Of a stretch of DNA of 64,000 bases, positions 11,982 to 23,524 are shown one piece after another (position 1 is the first letter of the stretch; each line of letters begins with the position of its first letter). The position numbers were made by a program, and so were the translations under genes. Location: NCBI GenBank assembly GCA_023362775.1, contig JALMGJ010000004.1, forward strand, positions 48,912,298 through 48,976,297. Direction: 5' to 3'. The notes below the pieces were generated by a model. The model was given only the letters and a program-made list of their open reading frames with translations. It did not search any database and was not told the origin of the DNA. This DNA comes from Charina bottae. Lineage: Eukaryota > Chordata > Lepidosauria > Squamata > Charinaidae.

Positions 11982-12285
11982 TTTTAAAGAGTCCACCCAT
12001 TGGAGTTAAGCAATGTTTAAAGTGGATGCCTTTTTTCACTCCTCTGAAAAAAGCAGGGTGCTTTAATGAACAGTAGAAATGCTCATGGATTCTTTAAAGC
12101 CCTTCTTAATTTCTGAATGTGCACAGCCTAAATAGCTACACAGATTGCAAATTGATGGCAACAGTAGTGGCAACTCCTGTCTTGTTGCTCCATGCTCAGA
12201 AGACCAGAAGATAGGGAGAACTACCCCGAGTATATCTTAGAGTAGATTGAATACTGTCTGGACTGTCAGATGACCTGTAGGTGGC

Positions 12286-12387
12286 ATGTATGTATGTATG
12301 TATGTATGTATGTATGTATTTTTAGTTAGTCAATTTATATAGCCACAGATCTCAGCAAATGACTCTGGGCATTTTTCCCTGTATTTG
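12286..12387 (-). mobile_element. L2/CR1-type LINE 3' tail with (TATG)n
   Basis: A (TATG)n run at about 12287-12318 is followed by CAATTTATATAGCCACAGATC and GACTCTGGGC. This is the reverse of the squamate L2/CR1 tail, in which a gene end flows into a simple repeat. It is the target into which the next L1-like element inserted. Confidence 0.7.
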
Positions 12388-12726
12388 GAATAACAAACTA
12401 TTGATGGCCTCCCTGACTTCCGGTGGGGACATGGCCAACTGAACAGCTGTGTCTGTGAGCTCCACGGACAGAACTGACAAAAGCAGGGTTTTTTCTGGGG
12501 TGCGGGCAGGTTTTTTCCCAAAGCCCAGAGCGTTTTCATGGACACAGAAAACGCTCAGAATTATCCCATCTGTCCTCTGGAACGGCGACTTGCAGCCTAA
12601 GAAACACAAACAGAATTCACACCGATTGGGTAAGTGTTGCCGGGAGGCTGGGACAACATTATTTCCATGCCGTTCCGTAGCCTTAAGGGACACTAGGTCA
12701 AGCCATCCCGTTTCTAAATAAGAAAG

Positions 12727-12744
12727 AATAAGAATATTCTTATT
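12727..12744. repeat. Perfect 18-bp palindrome
   Basis: AATAAGAATATTCTTATT is a perfect palindrome just left of the larger hairpin. Confidence 0.9.
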
Positions 12745-12760
12745 AAAAATAAGAAAGTAA

Positions 12761-12782
12761 GTCTCTCTTAGGGTACATAACT

Positions 12783-12836
<54 letters not shown>

Positions 12837-12860
12837 TAAGTTATGTACCCTAAGAGAGAC
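12761..12860. repeat. 26-bp perfect inverted repeat around a (TA)n core
   Basis: The arms at 12761-12786 and 12835-12860 are perfect reverse complements. The loop is 48 bp, almost all TA repeats. The related element at 34992-37094 has only the one arm at the same place, so the second arm and TA core arose in this copy. Confidence 0.95.
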
Positions 12861-13123
12861 TTTCTACAGCAAGGAGAAACAATCTCTCTCTTGGTGCTTG
12901 TCATTATTTCTGGGATTAATTTTTAATTTTTTTAAAGTTTTGGCTTGTTTTCCCATTTGGATATTGAGGAGGATTGAAAATAAATAATTGACTCCCTGCT
13001 ATTATTTTTGTATTGAATTTGAAGGATTTAACATTTTCCTACACGTTGAATCTGCTGTTTCGAATCTTCAGTTTTCTGCTCACTTTCTCTGAGAGCTGCT
13101 TGTTAGCATACTTTCTCTTGTAT

Positions 13124-13259
13124 CAACAACTTTCAGAGATGTTCTACTAACTCATTAACTCCTACGTTTGCCAGTTAAGTATCTAGGGGGCACCATAATG
13201 TACTGCCTGAAACATGGAGGATTTCAAGGAGACTTTCTCAGAGTTCCGTTATGAGCTTC
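13124..13259 (+). repeat. 136-bp target-site duplication, left copy
   Basis: It is identical to 15557-15692 at 134 of 136 positions by eye. The two differences sit together at one former CpG (CA here, TG in the right copy, CG in the related element near 36410). The two copies bracket the inner L1-like element, so this is most simply a very long target-site duplication. Confidence 0.9.
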
Positions 13260-15556
13260 CAGGCCGGACTTGAAGCTCGACAGTCAGAATTTTTCAGAGC
13301 GCTGAAGACCTGGCTAGCTTTTCCCTGTTTGCGGGGCTCTACTGAAAGTATAAGACCACGGGAGATTCTCCCCGGAGAGGGGAGAACCAGAAGATTACTC
13401 ACTGGGTCGTTGGAATCTGCCCCTCCTGTCTTTTTCATTGTTTTCCACCGCGGAAGAGCAGGGGGGAAGCGGAGGAACGGCCGGAGGACTAAACTGGCTC
13501 TCCAGGGAAATCGTAAGTCTACTAATAGAGAGACACCAGGGCTAAAGCCGGCTTTTAGATCACCTTTATTTTATTTTACTTTTCTAGATTATATTGTTTT
13601 ATTATCTAAGGTCTATCTTTGGACAATGCTCAAAATGTTGGCAATTTTTGCTCTTTCTTTGTTGTAATAATTGCGGTGGAAGTAAAGATGGATCTTATAT
13701 CTGAAGTACAGTGAAAACGTCTGTAAATTTTTTCTTTTTTACTTTACTTTATTTTTCCATTTTACTAGAGTGACTCTTGCTCACTTGGAAGTATAAGAAT
13801 TTTTATTGAATATATTTTGAATATATTTTGTTGGACTAATTATTGATTAATTGGCTTATATTTTATTCTTTTTATAGTGGTTGAAATCTTTCTTTATTTC
13901 TTTTTTCCTTTTTACAAACTGTATGAAATATTGCTTTTCTCCCTATTTTTGGATTAATGGACCTCTTTCTTTTACTTCAAGAATTTTTTTGTATTTAGGT
14001 AATAATTTTTTCTCTTTTTCTCCTGCTCTTATAACTGGAATTATTTGGGACTTCTCAGACTCTGCTGGTGAACAGATAAGCTGACCATCAATTCCCTGAG
14101 AAACTGTTTGTTTTGACTAGCTCTTGCAGCTTGGAGAACAAAGAGGGGGGTGGGGAAGAATGGCATTCTTAACAGCAATTCAAGAATTTAAAAAAGAAAT
14201 TAGTGAAGCTCTTTTAGAAATTAAGAAATCATTGGAATCTTTAATGATAGTTTACCAAAATCAGGAACAAAAGGAACAAAAGATAGAATTAGAAGCAGAA
14301 TTTTTTTTTTTTTTTCAAAATAGAGGAGAATCAGGAGAAAGGGATTTTAAACACATTGGTCCAGAAAAACATTCTGATACTTTACATGAGACAGATTACA
14401 CAACAGGCTACACACTATAATTTTGGTATAAACACATTATGGCAGTTGAGACAAGGAAAAGATGGAAAGGTTAAGAAAAACAGTCTGACATTCTACATGA
14501 GATACAGAATAAAACAGGTTGTATATTGTGATTTTGGCAAACCTGAATAAGAGATTTAGTGTGATGTGGGTCATAAGGTTAATGGAACCATGGATTTTGA
14601 TTGGATATTGAGTGTTTAAATGTATCAAGTTTCATCTAGTAATATAATTGTTGGGAATATTAAATGTTAAAAATTGATATGAGAAACTGTATGGATGTAT
14701 AAAATGTGATATTTTAATTGTAAGATATAAGGTTATAAAATTAGAGAGATAAATATAAGTTGATGTTATAGATTATATGAAAATTAGAAATTTCTTTTTA
14801 TGGAGATATATGAATGGGAAGATACATTATTAGGATGGGATGCTGAGATGGAACTAGAATTAATGTTACTATAGGATTACTTATTTTTATAATTATTAGT
14901 ATGAATATTATTGAGAATTGTTAGGTTATGTGTTGGTAGAATAGGTAGCTATAAAAATGTTAATTAGGTAAATATGTAGGAAGATGTAGAATATGGTATA
15001 ATTGTAGTCTAAATATAGATTATGTTTAAACTAGTGTTATTTTTATGGACATATATGAATAGAATATATTTCATTTTATTAGAATTAAAATAAGGCCTTT
15101 CCTTGTTATATATATGATTTAAAATTAATTGGACTTTACCAAGGATATAAACACAGATGTAAAAATGGAAAGAGTGAATAAAAAATATTAAATTGATGCA
15201 GCCAAGAATATTTAAACTGACATTATTTCAAGAAGTGGAAATTACAGATGGACTATTAGAGAATTGCAAGAAAGGTGAAATCTACATGAAGATTGGAAGA
15301 TTGGATTATAGAAATTGAAGTGTATATGACAAAGAAAAGTTTCTGTGTATTGTATGAAAGACTAACATTTAAAGCAAATTATTGTATCTAAAGACCAAAG
15401 ACAGATTGGAGGCCATCTATTTCTTATATTTCTTTTCTTTATTATTTTTCTTGACTTCACTTTTCTTTTACTTCTTTCTTACTTTGTATTTCTATCTTTA
15501 TTTCTTGTTCTAACTTTTAATATGTATTTTAAAATTCAATAAAATTTATAAAAAAA
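13260..15556 (+). mobile_element. Inner L1-like element
   Basis: This insertion of about 2.3 kb begins with a GC-rich leader (13260-13520), continues as AT-rich sequence with a short ORF at about 14124-14420, and ends with ATTCAATAAAATTTATA and an A run at 15551-15556. It lacks a reverse transcriptase. The layout (GC-rich leader, coiled-coil-like ORF start, AATAAA, A tail) resembles an internally deleted L1. Confidence 0.8.
14124..14420 (+). pseudogene. Short L1 ORF1-like frame
   Basis: After the methionine at about residue 13 the frame reads MAFLTAIQEFKKEISEALLE, then a Lys/Glu-rich helix (KKSLESLMIVYQNQEQKEQK). This looks like a coiled-coil start of a squamate L1 ORF1. A poly-T run at about 14300-14314 encodes a Phe stretch, after which the sequence is no longer protein-like. 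It is a broken ORF1 or the residue of an internal deletion. Assignment rests on composition and context. Confidence 0.5.
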
Positions 15557-15692
15557 CAACAACTTTCAGAGATGTTCTACTAACTCATTAACTCCTACGT
15601 TTGCCAGTTAAGTATCTAGGGGGTGCCATAATGTACTGCCTGAAACATGGAGGATTTCAAGGAGACTTTCTCAGAGTTCCGTTATGAGCTTC
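15557..15692 (+). repeat. 136-bp target-site duplication, right copy
   Basis: Right-hand copy of 13124-13259. After it the outer element resumes without loss. Confidence 0.9.
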
Positions 15693-16030
15693 GTTGTGAG
15701 TTAGAACAGATCTTTAAACAGATCTTTCATGATACCTGTCAAGCTATTCTGCAAGATATTTGGGACATTGCAGAAAATATCAGCTTTAAAATGTTTCATC
15801 TGGCTGAGGAGGTTGTGGAAGAAGTTGATTTTAATGAAGAAGGAGATATTTCTACCAACAGCGAAATTGAAGGTCTTGTTGTACCCGATGACCAGATTTT
15901 GGTGTTGAAGGTGTTAAAAGAACAAGCTGTATTGCAAATCACAAATGCAGTTGTTGTTGTTTTGGTTTTTTTTGATGAACTGTTATGGGAAAGAAGAGGC
16001 TCTGTTCTGTGGGAGGTTTTTTCCTTCTAG
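15647..16030 (+). pseudogene. Short ORF of the L1-like family
   Basis: The 127-codon frame starts MEDFKETFSEFRYELRCELE and is rich in acidic and helical residues. The minus-strand sister copy has matching sequence (36390 down to about 35960, including WIVELEKFKGESEWQAISE), but there it is cut by stop codons. No nucleic-acid-binding or enzymatic motif is visible. It could be the N-terminus of an L1 ORF1 or a family-specific ORF. Part of the start codon region is duplicated in the left target repeat at 13215. Confidence 0.5.
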
Positions 16031-16854
16031 AAGAGAAGTCTGAGTTTCCAAGGGAGGCAGTTGGGCTGTTTGATTTCTGTATGAAAAACGCCTTGTGTGT
16101 AATATGGAGATATGTAAATGTTTTGGTTTATTTTGAGGTGGGGTAGAGAATTAAGAATGTCCATTTGGATTGATATTAAGGCTTGTATGATTTTATTTTT
16201 CTTTAATGATTTGGCTTAAAATTTACTGGATTGCTTCTAGATTTGTTTGATTTTTAAGATTTATAATATATAATAATATTTGCTTGGTTTTAGGTTTAAT
16301 AGGGTTCAGATAGTTATATTATTATTAATTATAACAGTAAACAATTTAAATGTTTTTTATAATTTGATTTCTATTATAGTAGAGAGAAATATATAGAATA
16401 CTGGTAGGAAGGAAAAAATTAAATACATGTTGTTTTTTGTAGGGGAAGTTGATTTGGAGGTTTATATATTTCTTTTTCTTTTAATATAAGGGGAAGGAGC
16501 AATTGTGTTTAGTGAATTTTATAATGTGCTATTAGAATGATTTATAGAAATAATGTGATCTTGGTTTGATATAAAGGAATTGATTATGGAAATTGCTGTA
16601 TATTCTTGTTGAAAGTCAGAAGTCACCTCTTTATGTAAACTTTAAAAATTGTTTTCTCTTGTGTTTCACACTTTTTTCTTTTTTTTCTTTTTGTAGTTTT
16701 CTTCCTTTTTGTAGTTTTTATCTTTGTTTTAAACTTAATAAAATTCTTATACAAAAACGAATAACAAACTACAGTATTTAAAAGATGCGAAGCAGTTATG
16801 CTTGCTGTCTAGAGAAAACTGTCTAGCATCAACAATAATGCTTCCCCACCCACT

Positions 16855-19800
16855 TTTGTTGTTTATTCGTTCAGTCGTTTCCGACTCTTCGTGACTTCAT
16901 GGACCAGTCCACGCCAGAGCTTTCTGTCGGCCGTCACCATCCCCAGCTCCCCAATGGTTGAGTCTGTCACCTCCAGAATATCATCCATCCATCTTGCCCT
17001 TGGTCGGCCCCTCTTCCTTTTGCCTTCCACTTTTCCTAGCATCAGCTTCTTCTCCAGGGTATCCTGTCTTCTCATTATGTGGCCAAAGTACTTCAGTTTT
17101 GCATTTAATATCATTCCCTCAAGTGAGCAGTCTGGCTTGATTTCCTGGAGTATGGACTGGTTTGATCTTCTTGCAGTCCAAGGCACTCTCAGAATTTTCC
17201 TCCAACACCACAGTTCAAAAGCATCTATCTTCCTTCGCTCAGCCTTCCTTATGGTCCAGCTCTCACAGCCATAGGTTACTACAGGGAATACCATTGCTTT
17301 AACTATGCGGACCTTTGTTGTCAGTGTGATGTCTCTGCTCTTAACTATTTTATCAAGATTTGCCATTGCTCTCCTCCCAAGAAGTAGACGTCTTCTGATT
17401 TCCTGGCTGCAGTCAGCGTCTGCAGTAATCTTTGCGCCTAGAAATACAAAGTTTGTCACTGCCTCCACTTTTTCTCCCTCTATTTGCCAGTCATCAATCA
17501 AGCTCGTTGCCATAATCTTGGTTTTTTTGAGGTTTAACTGCAACCCAGCTTTTGCACTTTCTTCTTTCACCTTCGTCATAAGGCTCCTCAACTCCTCCTC
17601 GCTTTCAGCCATCAAAGTGGTATCATCTGCATATCTGAGATTGTTAATGTTTCTTCCAGCGATTTTAACTCCAGCCTTGGATTCATCAAGCCCAGCATGT
17701 CGCATGATGTGTTCTGCGTACAGGTTGAATAGGCAGGGTGAGAGTATACAACCCTGCCGTACTCCTTTCCCAATCTTAAACCAGTCCGTTGTTCCGTGCT
17801 CTGTTCTTACCGTTGCTACTTGGTCGTTATACAGATTCCTCAGGAGGCAGACAAGATGACTTGGTATCCCCATACCACCAAGAACTTGCCACAATTTGTT
17901 ATGATCCACACAGTCAAAGGCTTTAGAATAGTCAATAAAACAGAAATAGATGTTTTTCTGAAATTCCCTGGCTTTCTCCATTATCCAGCGGATATTGGCA
18001 ATTTGGTCTCTAGTTCCTCTGCCTTTTCTAAACCCAGCTTGTACATCTGGCAATTCTCGCTCCATGAATTGCTGGAGTCTACCTTGCAAGATCTTGAGCA
18101 TTACCTTACTGGCATGTGAAATAAGTGCCACTGTTCGATAGTTTGAACATTCTTTAGTGCTTCCCTTTTTTGGTATGGGGATATAAGTTGATTTTTTTCA
18201 AACTGATGGCCATTCTTGTGTTTTCCAAATTTGCTGGCATATGGCATGCATCACCTTGACAGCATCATATTGCAAGATTTTAAACATTTCAGCTGGGATA
18301 CCATCGTCTCCTGCTGCCTTGTTATTAGCAATGCTTCTTAAGGCCCATTCAACCTCACTCTTCAGGATGTCTGGCTCTAACTCACTGACCACACCGTCAA
18401 AGCTATCTCCAATATTATTATCCTTCCTATACAGATCTTCCGTATATTCTTGCCACCTTTTCTTGATCTCTTCTGCTTCTGTTAGGTCCTTACCATCTTT
18501 GTTTTTGATCATACCCATTTTTGCCTGGAATTTTCCTCCGATGTTTCTAATTTTCTGGAAGAGGTCTCTTGTCCTTCCTATTCTATTGTCTTCTTCCACT
18601 TCCGCACATTGCTTGTTTAAAAATAATTCCTTATCTCTTCTGGCTAACCTCTGGAATTTTGCATTTAATTGGGCATATCTCCCCCTATCACTGTTGCCTT
18701 TTGCTTTCCTTCTTTCTTGGGCTACTTCCAGTGTTTCAGCAGACAGCCATCTTGCCTTCTTGGTTTTCTTTTTCTTTTTTGTTGCCGCCTCCTGAACAAT
18801 GTTGCGAACTTCTGTCCATAGTTCTTCTGGGACCCTATCTACTAAATCTAGTCCCTTAAATCTATTCTTCACCTCCACTGCATATTCCTTAGGAATATTA
18901 GTGAGCTCATATCTAACTGATCTGTGGGTCTTCCCTATTCTCTTTAGTCTGATTCTAAATTTTGCAATAAGAAGTTCGTGATCTGAACTACAGTCAGCTC
19001 CAGGTCTTGTTTTTACCGACTGTATAGATGTCCGCCACCTTTGGCTGCAAAGGATGTAGTCAATCTGATTTCGGTGTCGACCATCTGGTGAAGTCCATGT
19101 ATAAAGTCGTCTTTTAGGTTGTTGGAAGAGAGTGTTTGTTATGCACAGTGAGTTGTCTTGGCAAAATTCTATCAGCCTATGTCCTGCTTCATTTTGTTCT
19201 CCCAGACCATGCTTGCCTGTAATTCCAGGTGTCGTCTGACTACCCACCTTAGCATTCCAGTCTCCTGTAATGAAAATAACATCTCTTTTTGGTGTATTAT
19301 CTAGTAGGTGCTGCAGATCCTCATAGAACTGATCTACTTCTGCTTCTTCAGCATCTGTGGTTGGGGCGTATATTTGGATCACTGTGATGTTAAATGGCTT
19401 ACCCTGAATTCGAATTGAGATCATTCTATCGTTTTTTGGATTGTATCCAAGCACTGCTTTAGCCACTTTATTATTAATTATGAAGGCTACTCCATTTCTT
19501 CTGTGGTCCTCTTGTCCACAGTAGTAGATCTGGTGGTCATCTGATGTGAAGTGGCCCATTCCAGTCCATTTCAGTTCACTGACACCTAAAATGTCTATAT
19601 TTAATCTTGACATCTCACCAATAACCACATCCAATTTGCCCTGGCTCATAGATCTTACATTCCAGGTTCCTATGGTGTGTTGATCTTTAGAACATCGGAT
19701 TCGTCGTTCACCACCAGCACCGTCGGCCGCTAGCCGTCCTTTCGGCTTTGAGCTAGCTGCGTCATCACATCTGGGGCTAGTTGAACGTATCCTCTGTTCC

Positions 19801-20071
19801 TCCCCAGTAGCATTTTGACCATCTTCCGACCTGGGAGTCCCATCTTCCGATGGTATACCGACATATCTTTGGTTGTACTGATCCATTTAGTTTTCATGGC
19901 AAGAATACTGGGGTGGGTTGCCATTACCTTCCCCAGGGATCGTATTTAGTCTGACTTCTCTGCCACGACCTTCCCGTCTTGGGTGTCCCTTCACGGTTTA
20001 GCTCATGGTTTCATTGAGGTGCTCAAGCTCCAGCACCACGACAAGGTAACGATCTCCTTTGCTGGAGTCCG
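16855..20071 (-). mobile_element. Near full-length BovB (RTE clade) LINE
   Basis: The element spans about 3.2 kb, the full length expected for BovB. On minus it ends in GAATAAACAACAAA at 16855. A likely 8-bp duplication CACCCACT lies at 16847-16854 and 20072-20079, giving a length of 3217 bp. The 5' end call rests on that short repeat and on expected length. It contains a long ORF (16863-19886) with endonuclease and reverse transcriptase. Confidence 0.93.
16863..19886 (-). pseudogene. BovB ORF (endonuclease plus reverse transcriptase), one nonsense codon
   Basis: This frame of about 1007 codons makes the protein that nicks DNA and reverse-transcribes BovB RNA. The apurinic-like endonuclease comes first: GTWNVRSMSQGK, VSELKWTG, IYAPTTDAEE, ITGDWNAKVG and SSDHELL. 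The reverse transcriptase follows: FIDYSKAFDCVDHNKLW, GVRQGCILSPCLFNLYAEH and LRYADDTTLMAES. The C-terminus is VTKSRKRLNE. Both halves lie in one frame, separated by a single TGA at 18198-18200. At that site the copy at 8959 has Asp-Trp, here changed to Val-stop. All visible catalytic motifs are otherwise present, so the element died recently. Confidence 0.93.
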
Positions 20072-20246
20072 CACCCACTACGATCAGTTTATCACTTGTT
20101 TTTCTATTCCCTTTTTGGTTTTGCTATTGTTAACTACCTACTAAAATTACATGTTCAGTTCTATTTTGTTTGTTGTGTAGTTATATCTTCTCATTTTGCA
20201 TATTTATAGGTCAGTTTTGCACTCTATAAAAAGTGATGACTTAGAG

Positions 20247-20362
20247 GCAGGTTACCTGGAAGCATGTTCAGACAACGCTGGCTCTTTGGCTAACAAACAG
20301 AGATGAGCACTGGCCCCTAGAGTCGGACACGACTGTGTGGGGGAACCTTTATATTTTTTTAC
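20247..20362 (+). mobile_element. Sauria-type SINE 3' fragment
   Basis: The sequence contains CAGACAACGCTGGCTCTTTG, GGAGATGAGCACTGGCCCCT and AGTCGGACACGACTGTGTGG, followed by GGGAACCTTTATA. It is the 3' part of the same SINE as 48185. A short TTACCTG repeat on both sides (20258 and 20359 areas) may be the target duplication. Confidence 0.8.
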
Positions 20363-20365
20363 CTG

Positions 20366-20727
20366 AAGGAGCACCTTTTCCTGTATGTACCTGCCCAGAC
20401 CTTAAGATCTAATGAGGCCTTCCTCTAGCTCCCCCACCAAAGGAATTGACATGGGTCTCTCCCTTTTCTGTGGTAGGGCCCATTTTTTGAATCCCCTCCC
20501 CAGAGTAGTTTCAATGGACACCTACATCATCATCATTAGCTTTCAATTATATTTTAATGTATATTGTTTCAGATTTTGAATGACTGCCTTGCTGCTGCCT
20601 TGTTTCTATGAGGTTTGCATTTTGCATGTTATTTAATTTTATTGTATATGTTTTTATTCAAATAGTAACTTTTAATATGTTTTATTGTAAACTGCCCAGA
20701 GAGTTTTGGCTATTGGGTGGTTTAAGA

Positions 20728-20781
<54 letters not shown>

Positions 20782-20790
20782 CTTATAAAT
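20366..20790 (+). mobile_element. CR1/L2-type LINE 3' end with (GATA)n tail
   Basis: A degraded coding end and 3' UTR (GAGCACCTTTTCCTGTATGT, CCCAGACCTTAAGATC) runs to TTTTATTGTAAACTGCCCAG and then a GATA tetranucleotide run at about 20733-20780. The terminal simple repeat is typical of these LINE tails. Confidence 0.75.
20733..20780 (+). repeat. (GATA)n microsatellite
   Basis: About twelve GATA units form the tail of the LINE fragment above. Confidence 0.9.
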
Positions 20791-23015
20791 ATTAAACAAA
20801 ATAGGAAATATGTTTAGTTGAATTGACTAGTTAAATGTTTTGAAAATCCCTTTATTTTCAGACAATCCTACCACAACAAGGTTCAGATCACAGGAGAGAG
20901 ATCTCTGATACTAAACTGTTACCCAAGATGTTAACTTCATACTTGCTATGAGAAAATGTTCAACATTACTAATTTATTGCAAACTTTGTAGCCCTGCTTG
21001 GCATTGATTTGTAAATCTAAGAATTTTGGTAAGTAGGAATACACAATTGCACAATTTGATTGCATTACCTTTAGTTGATTGTAGTCATTATGAGAACACC
21101 TCATCTATTAAATTATGTTTGCTTTCTCTCAAATTAAATATTATTCTTTGGTTACAAAGTTTGAAGTGGATTTCTGGAATGCACTGAAGGCTTAGAATGA
21201 CCTTATTACAGCTTTCAAGCTGTACTTCAGAGAAATAGCAATACTTAATATTTCAGATCAAGCTATTCCTAAACATTTGTTGGTATATAGAAACTGAAGC
21301 CAAGACTTTGTCAAGCAGTATTTTCCTATAACAATAGGCTCGGTGAAAAGTAGCAATTCAGATAGCATTGAACCTCAGGGAGCACAAACTGGGGTTTGAG
21401 ATCAAAATCCTAAAATTGCTACTTGGATATGTCCCTGGCTGTAGTCTTGGTATGAGGGGATGATTCTGCATCATTTAAAGCTATTATATCTGTCCTGCTG
21501 ATTAGACAATAGATCTTTAAGGCTTTCACTGTCATGAGAAAAGAAAATCATGAACCGGGGAGTTCAGCATATTTTGTTTCTTAACATGCTGTGGTGCATT
21601 GTGTTGCTCAAATCTGACAAGGGCAAGCTTTTGTATTAATCCACATGGAGCACCAAATGGTATAACACTGAAAAGTTTTCAGTCAGCTATATAGGCTGTT
21701 TTCACAATTACACAGGAGACCTAAGCTGTACTGTACACAATAATGAACCAGATTAGAAATACCTGCTGATGTCTGGTGAATAGGAATAAGTTTCCCATTC
21801 ACTGTAATATTTCACTTGGTAGAACCTGGAAGTGGGATCATATAAATTACTTTATTGGTATTAGGCAAATGCTGCTTGTGATAAGAAAAAAACCAGTAGG
21901 ACTGATTTGACGAGAGTTTTGAGGTCCAATATTAGTCACAATGGCTGTCATTTTCTTTGAATGGAATAATTTGGCAGCTTGAGATAGAGAGCATAAAGCA
22001 TAGAAAGAAATGAACAAAATTAATCAAGACTGACAAAGAAGAAAAAAAGAATCCCCCATTGCTATAGGTTTTTATATATAAGTTCATAAAACATAACAGT
22101 TCTTCTAGGTTGAGTGATTTAATGGTTGCTAGAGAAAAAATAAAGTAGCCTTTATTGAAAACTAGTCATGGTAGTTTTCTTTCCTACTGCCTTTGTCTTC
22201 TGAGGATCTGTCACTATAAATTGATTTGGATTTCTAGGATCTAATTGGGTTGAGTCCTTAAAAAATGTTTGGAACCACATGGGCCAAATACAGTCCATGC
22301 AAATTATCAAGCCAACATTTCAGTTCCTGCTTCTTTTTCTTATTCCTTTTCTTTCTGAGTTCTACTCAATCATCCAAAATGGAAAACTCAGAGCTTCATA
22401 TTTCAAACCATTGCTGATTAGAAATAAGAAGTTCATATGAGAAGAATCAGATTCCACTTCTGTCTTTAAATTTACAACCACACGTTGAACTAATATTCTA
22501 ACACAGAAGTCCTCTTCCTTCTTGGGCTCATGTTAGGCAGACAACAGGACATCTATTCCCAATAATTGTGAATCAGATTCCTTAGAAGCCTTGTACAGGT
22601 AGGTTATCATCCTGTAGTAGGGTCAGTACAATAATACATATGTAGCTTTCATGATTAAACTGAGCCCTTCTCACTTCTGATACTATGGAGAATAGAAGTA
22701 GGGAAAAGTCATATCTGGCAGCATCCTCTCTTTGAAAGACTGTCTATGGCAGTCGCAGAAATGAAAAGTTTGGAAAGCTCTGCCCTAAAGCCTCACAAAG
22801 CCTTCAGATACGATAGATTGACACTGAAACAATGGGAAAGAACAAGAGGACAAGCCCAGGCTCACAGACCCTACCTAACCCAACAAACCAGCCAATAATT
22901 GATGACGTGATGGACAAGAAAACTACGAGTAAAAAATAATAGCAAAACAAATTCCATCACCCCATTCCTACCCATCCCTACCCTTAACAGTTATGGTATC
23001 TTGAAATGGGATCTG
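20791..23015. other. Unannotated AT-rich stretch
   Basis: I recognise no element ends, ORF or RNA gene in this 2.2 kb. It is a candidate for unique intergenic or intronic DNA. Confidence 0.4.
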
Positions 23016-23019
23016 GAAA

Positions 23020-23520
23020 CAGAATTTGAAAAAACTACAACTATTACACCTATTACACCTCTTCTGTACTATGCATGATGAATCAAACCATCTGATTAAA
23101 GGGCCTAGATATCTGAAAGAGCACTTGCCTCCAACTGTTTCTGCCTGCGCAGTATGTCCCAGCAGAATGGGTGCACTCCAGTTCCCCTCCATTAAACATT
23201 TCCATCTTGTGGGACCTACATGGCATGCCTTCTCTGTTGTGGCCCCCACCCTCTGAGATAAGGATGGCACCCTCTCTTCTAGTGTTCTGGAAAGCCTTGA
23301 AAACCTATCTTTGGTCCCAGGCCTGGAGTTATTGTTTATTATTTGTTCAATGGACCCTGTTTTGTTTTGTTGATTTTGCTGTCTATTAGATTACTTTAGT
23401 CTGTGCTGTCTGATTTAATGTTTTAGCTGTTTTTATGTTTTATCTAGTTATGTATACCACCCAGAGTCCTTTGACTTGAGTAGCCAATAAATTTAAATAA
23501 TGAAAAATAAATAAATAGTC
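23020..23520 (+). mobile_element. CR1-type LINE 3' end
   Basis: The 23026-23256 frame (SACAVCPSRMGALQF, KHFHLVGPTWHAFSVVAPTL) and the next frame (EIRMAPSLLVFWKALKTYLW) are the C-terminal end and 3' UTR type of squamate CR1. The end is TACCACCCAGAGTCCTTTGA, a gap, then AATAAATAAATA. It is 5'-truncated and frame-shifted. Confidence 0.75.
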
Positions 23521-23524
23521 CAAG

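Larger units (their letters stand above)
12401..16758 (+). mobile_element. L1-like non-autonomous element A (interrupted)
   Basis: The element is flanked by a perfect 13-bp duplication GAATAACAAACTA (12388-12400 and 16759-16771). Its 5' part is GC-rich and begins near CTTCCGGTGGGGACATGG. A short ORF follows (15647-16030), then a 3' end of AACTTAATAAAATTCTTATAC type. After removing the inner insertion (13260-15556) and one copy of the target repeat, its own length is about 1.9 kb. A second copy (34992-37094, minus) has the same start and end, so this is a defined short family and not a random truncation. No endonuclease or reverse transcriptase is present; mobilisation by L1 is inferred from the tail and the TSD. 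Confidence 0.88.

Noticed and set aside
11614..12039. 141-codon minus frame
   Set aside because: It runs through the hAT MITE at 11751-11981 and has no domain.
17305..17859. 184-codon plus-strand frame
   Set aside because: It is antisense to the BovB reverse transcriptase, and the same shadow appears at 9401-9832.
18241..18795. 184-codon plus-strand frame
   Set aside because: It is the antisense shadow of the BovB ORF in the near full-length element.
20072..20110. Further BovB 5' sequence beyond 20071
   Set aside because: The CACCCACT repeat and the 3.2 kb length make 20071 the likelier end, although the 8-bp repeat is short enough to be chance.
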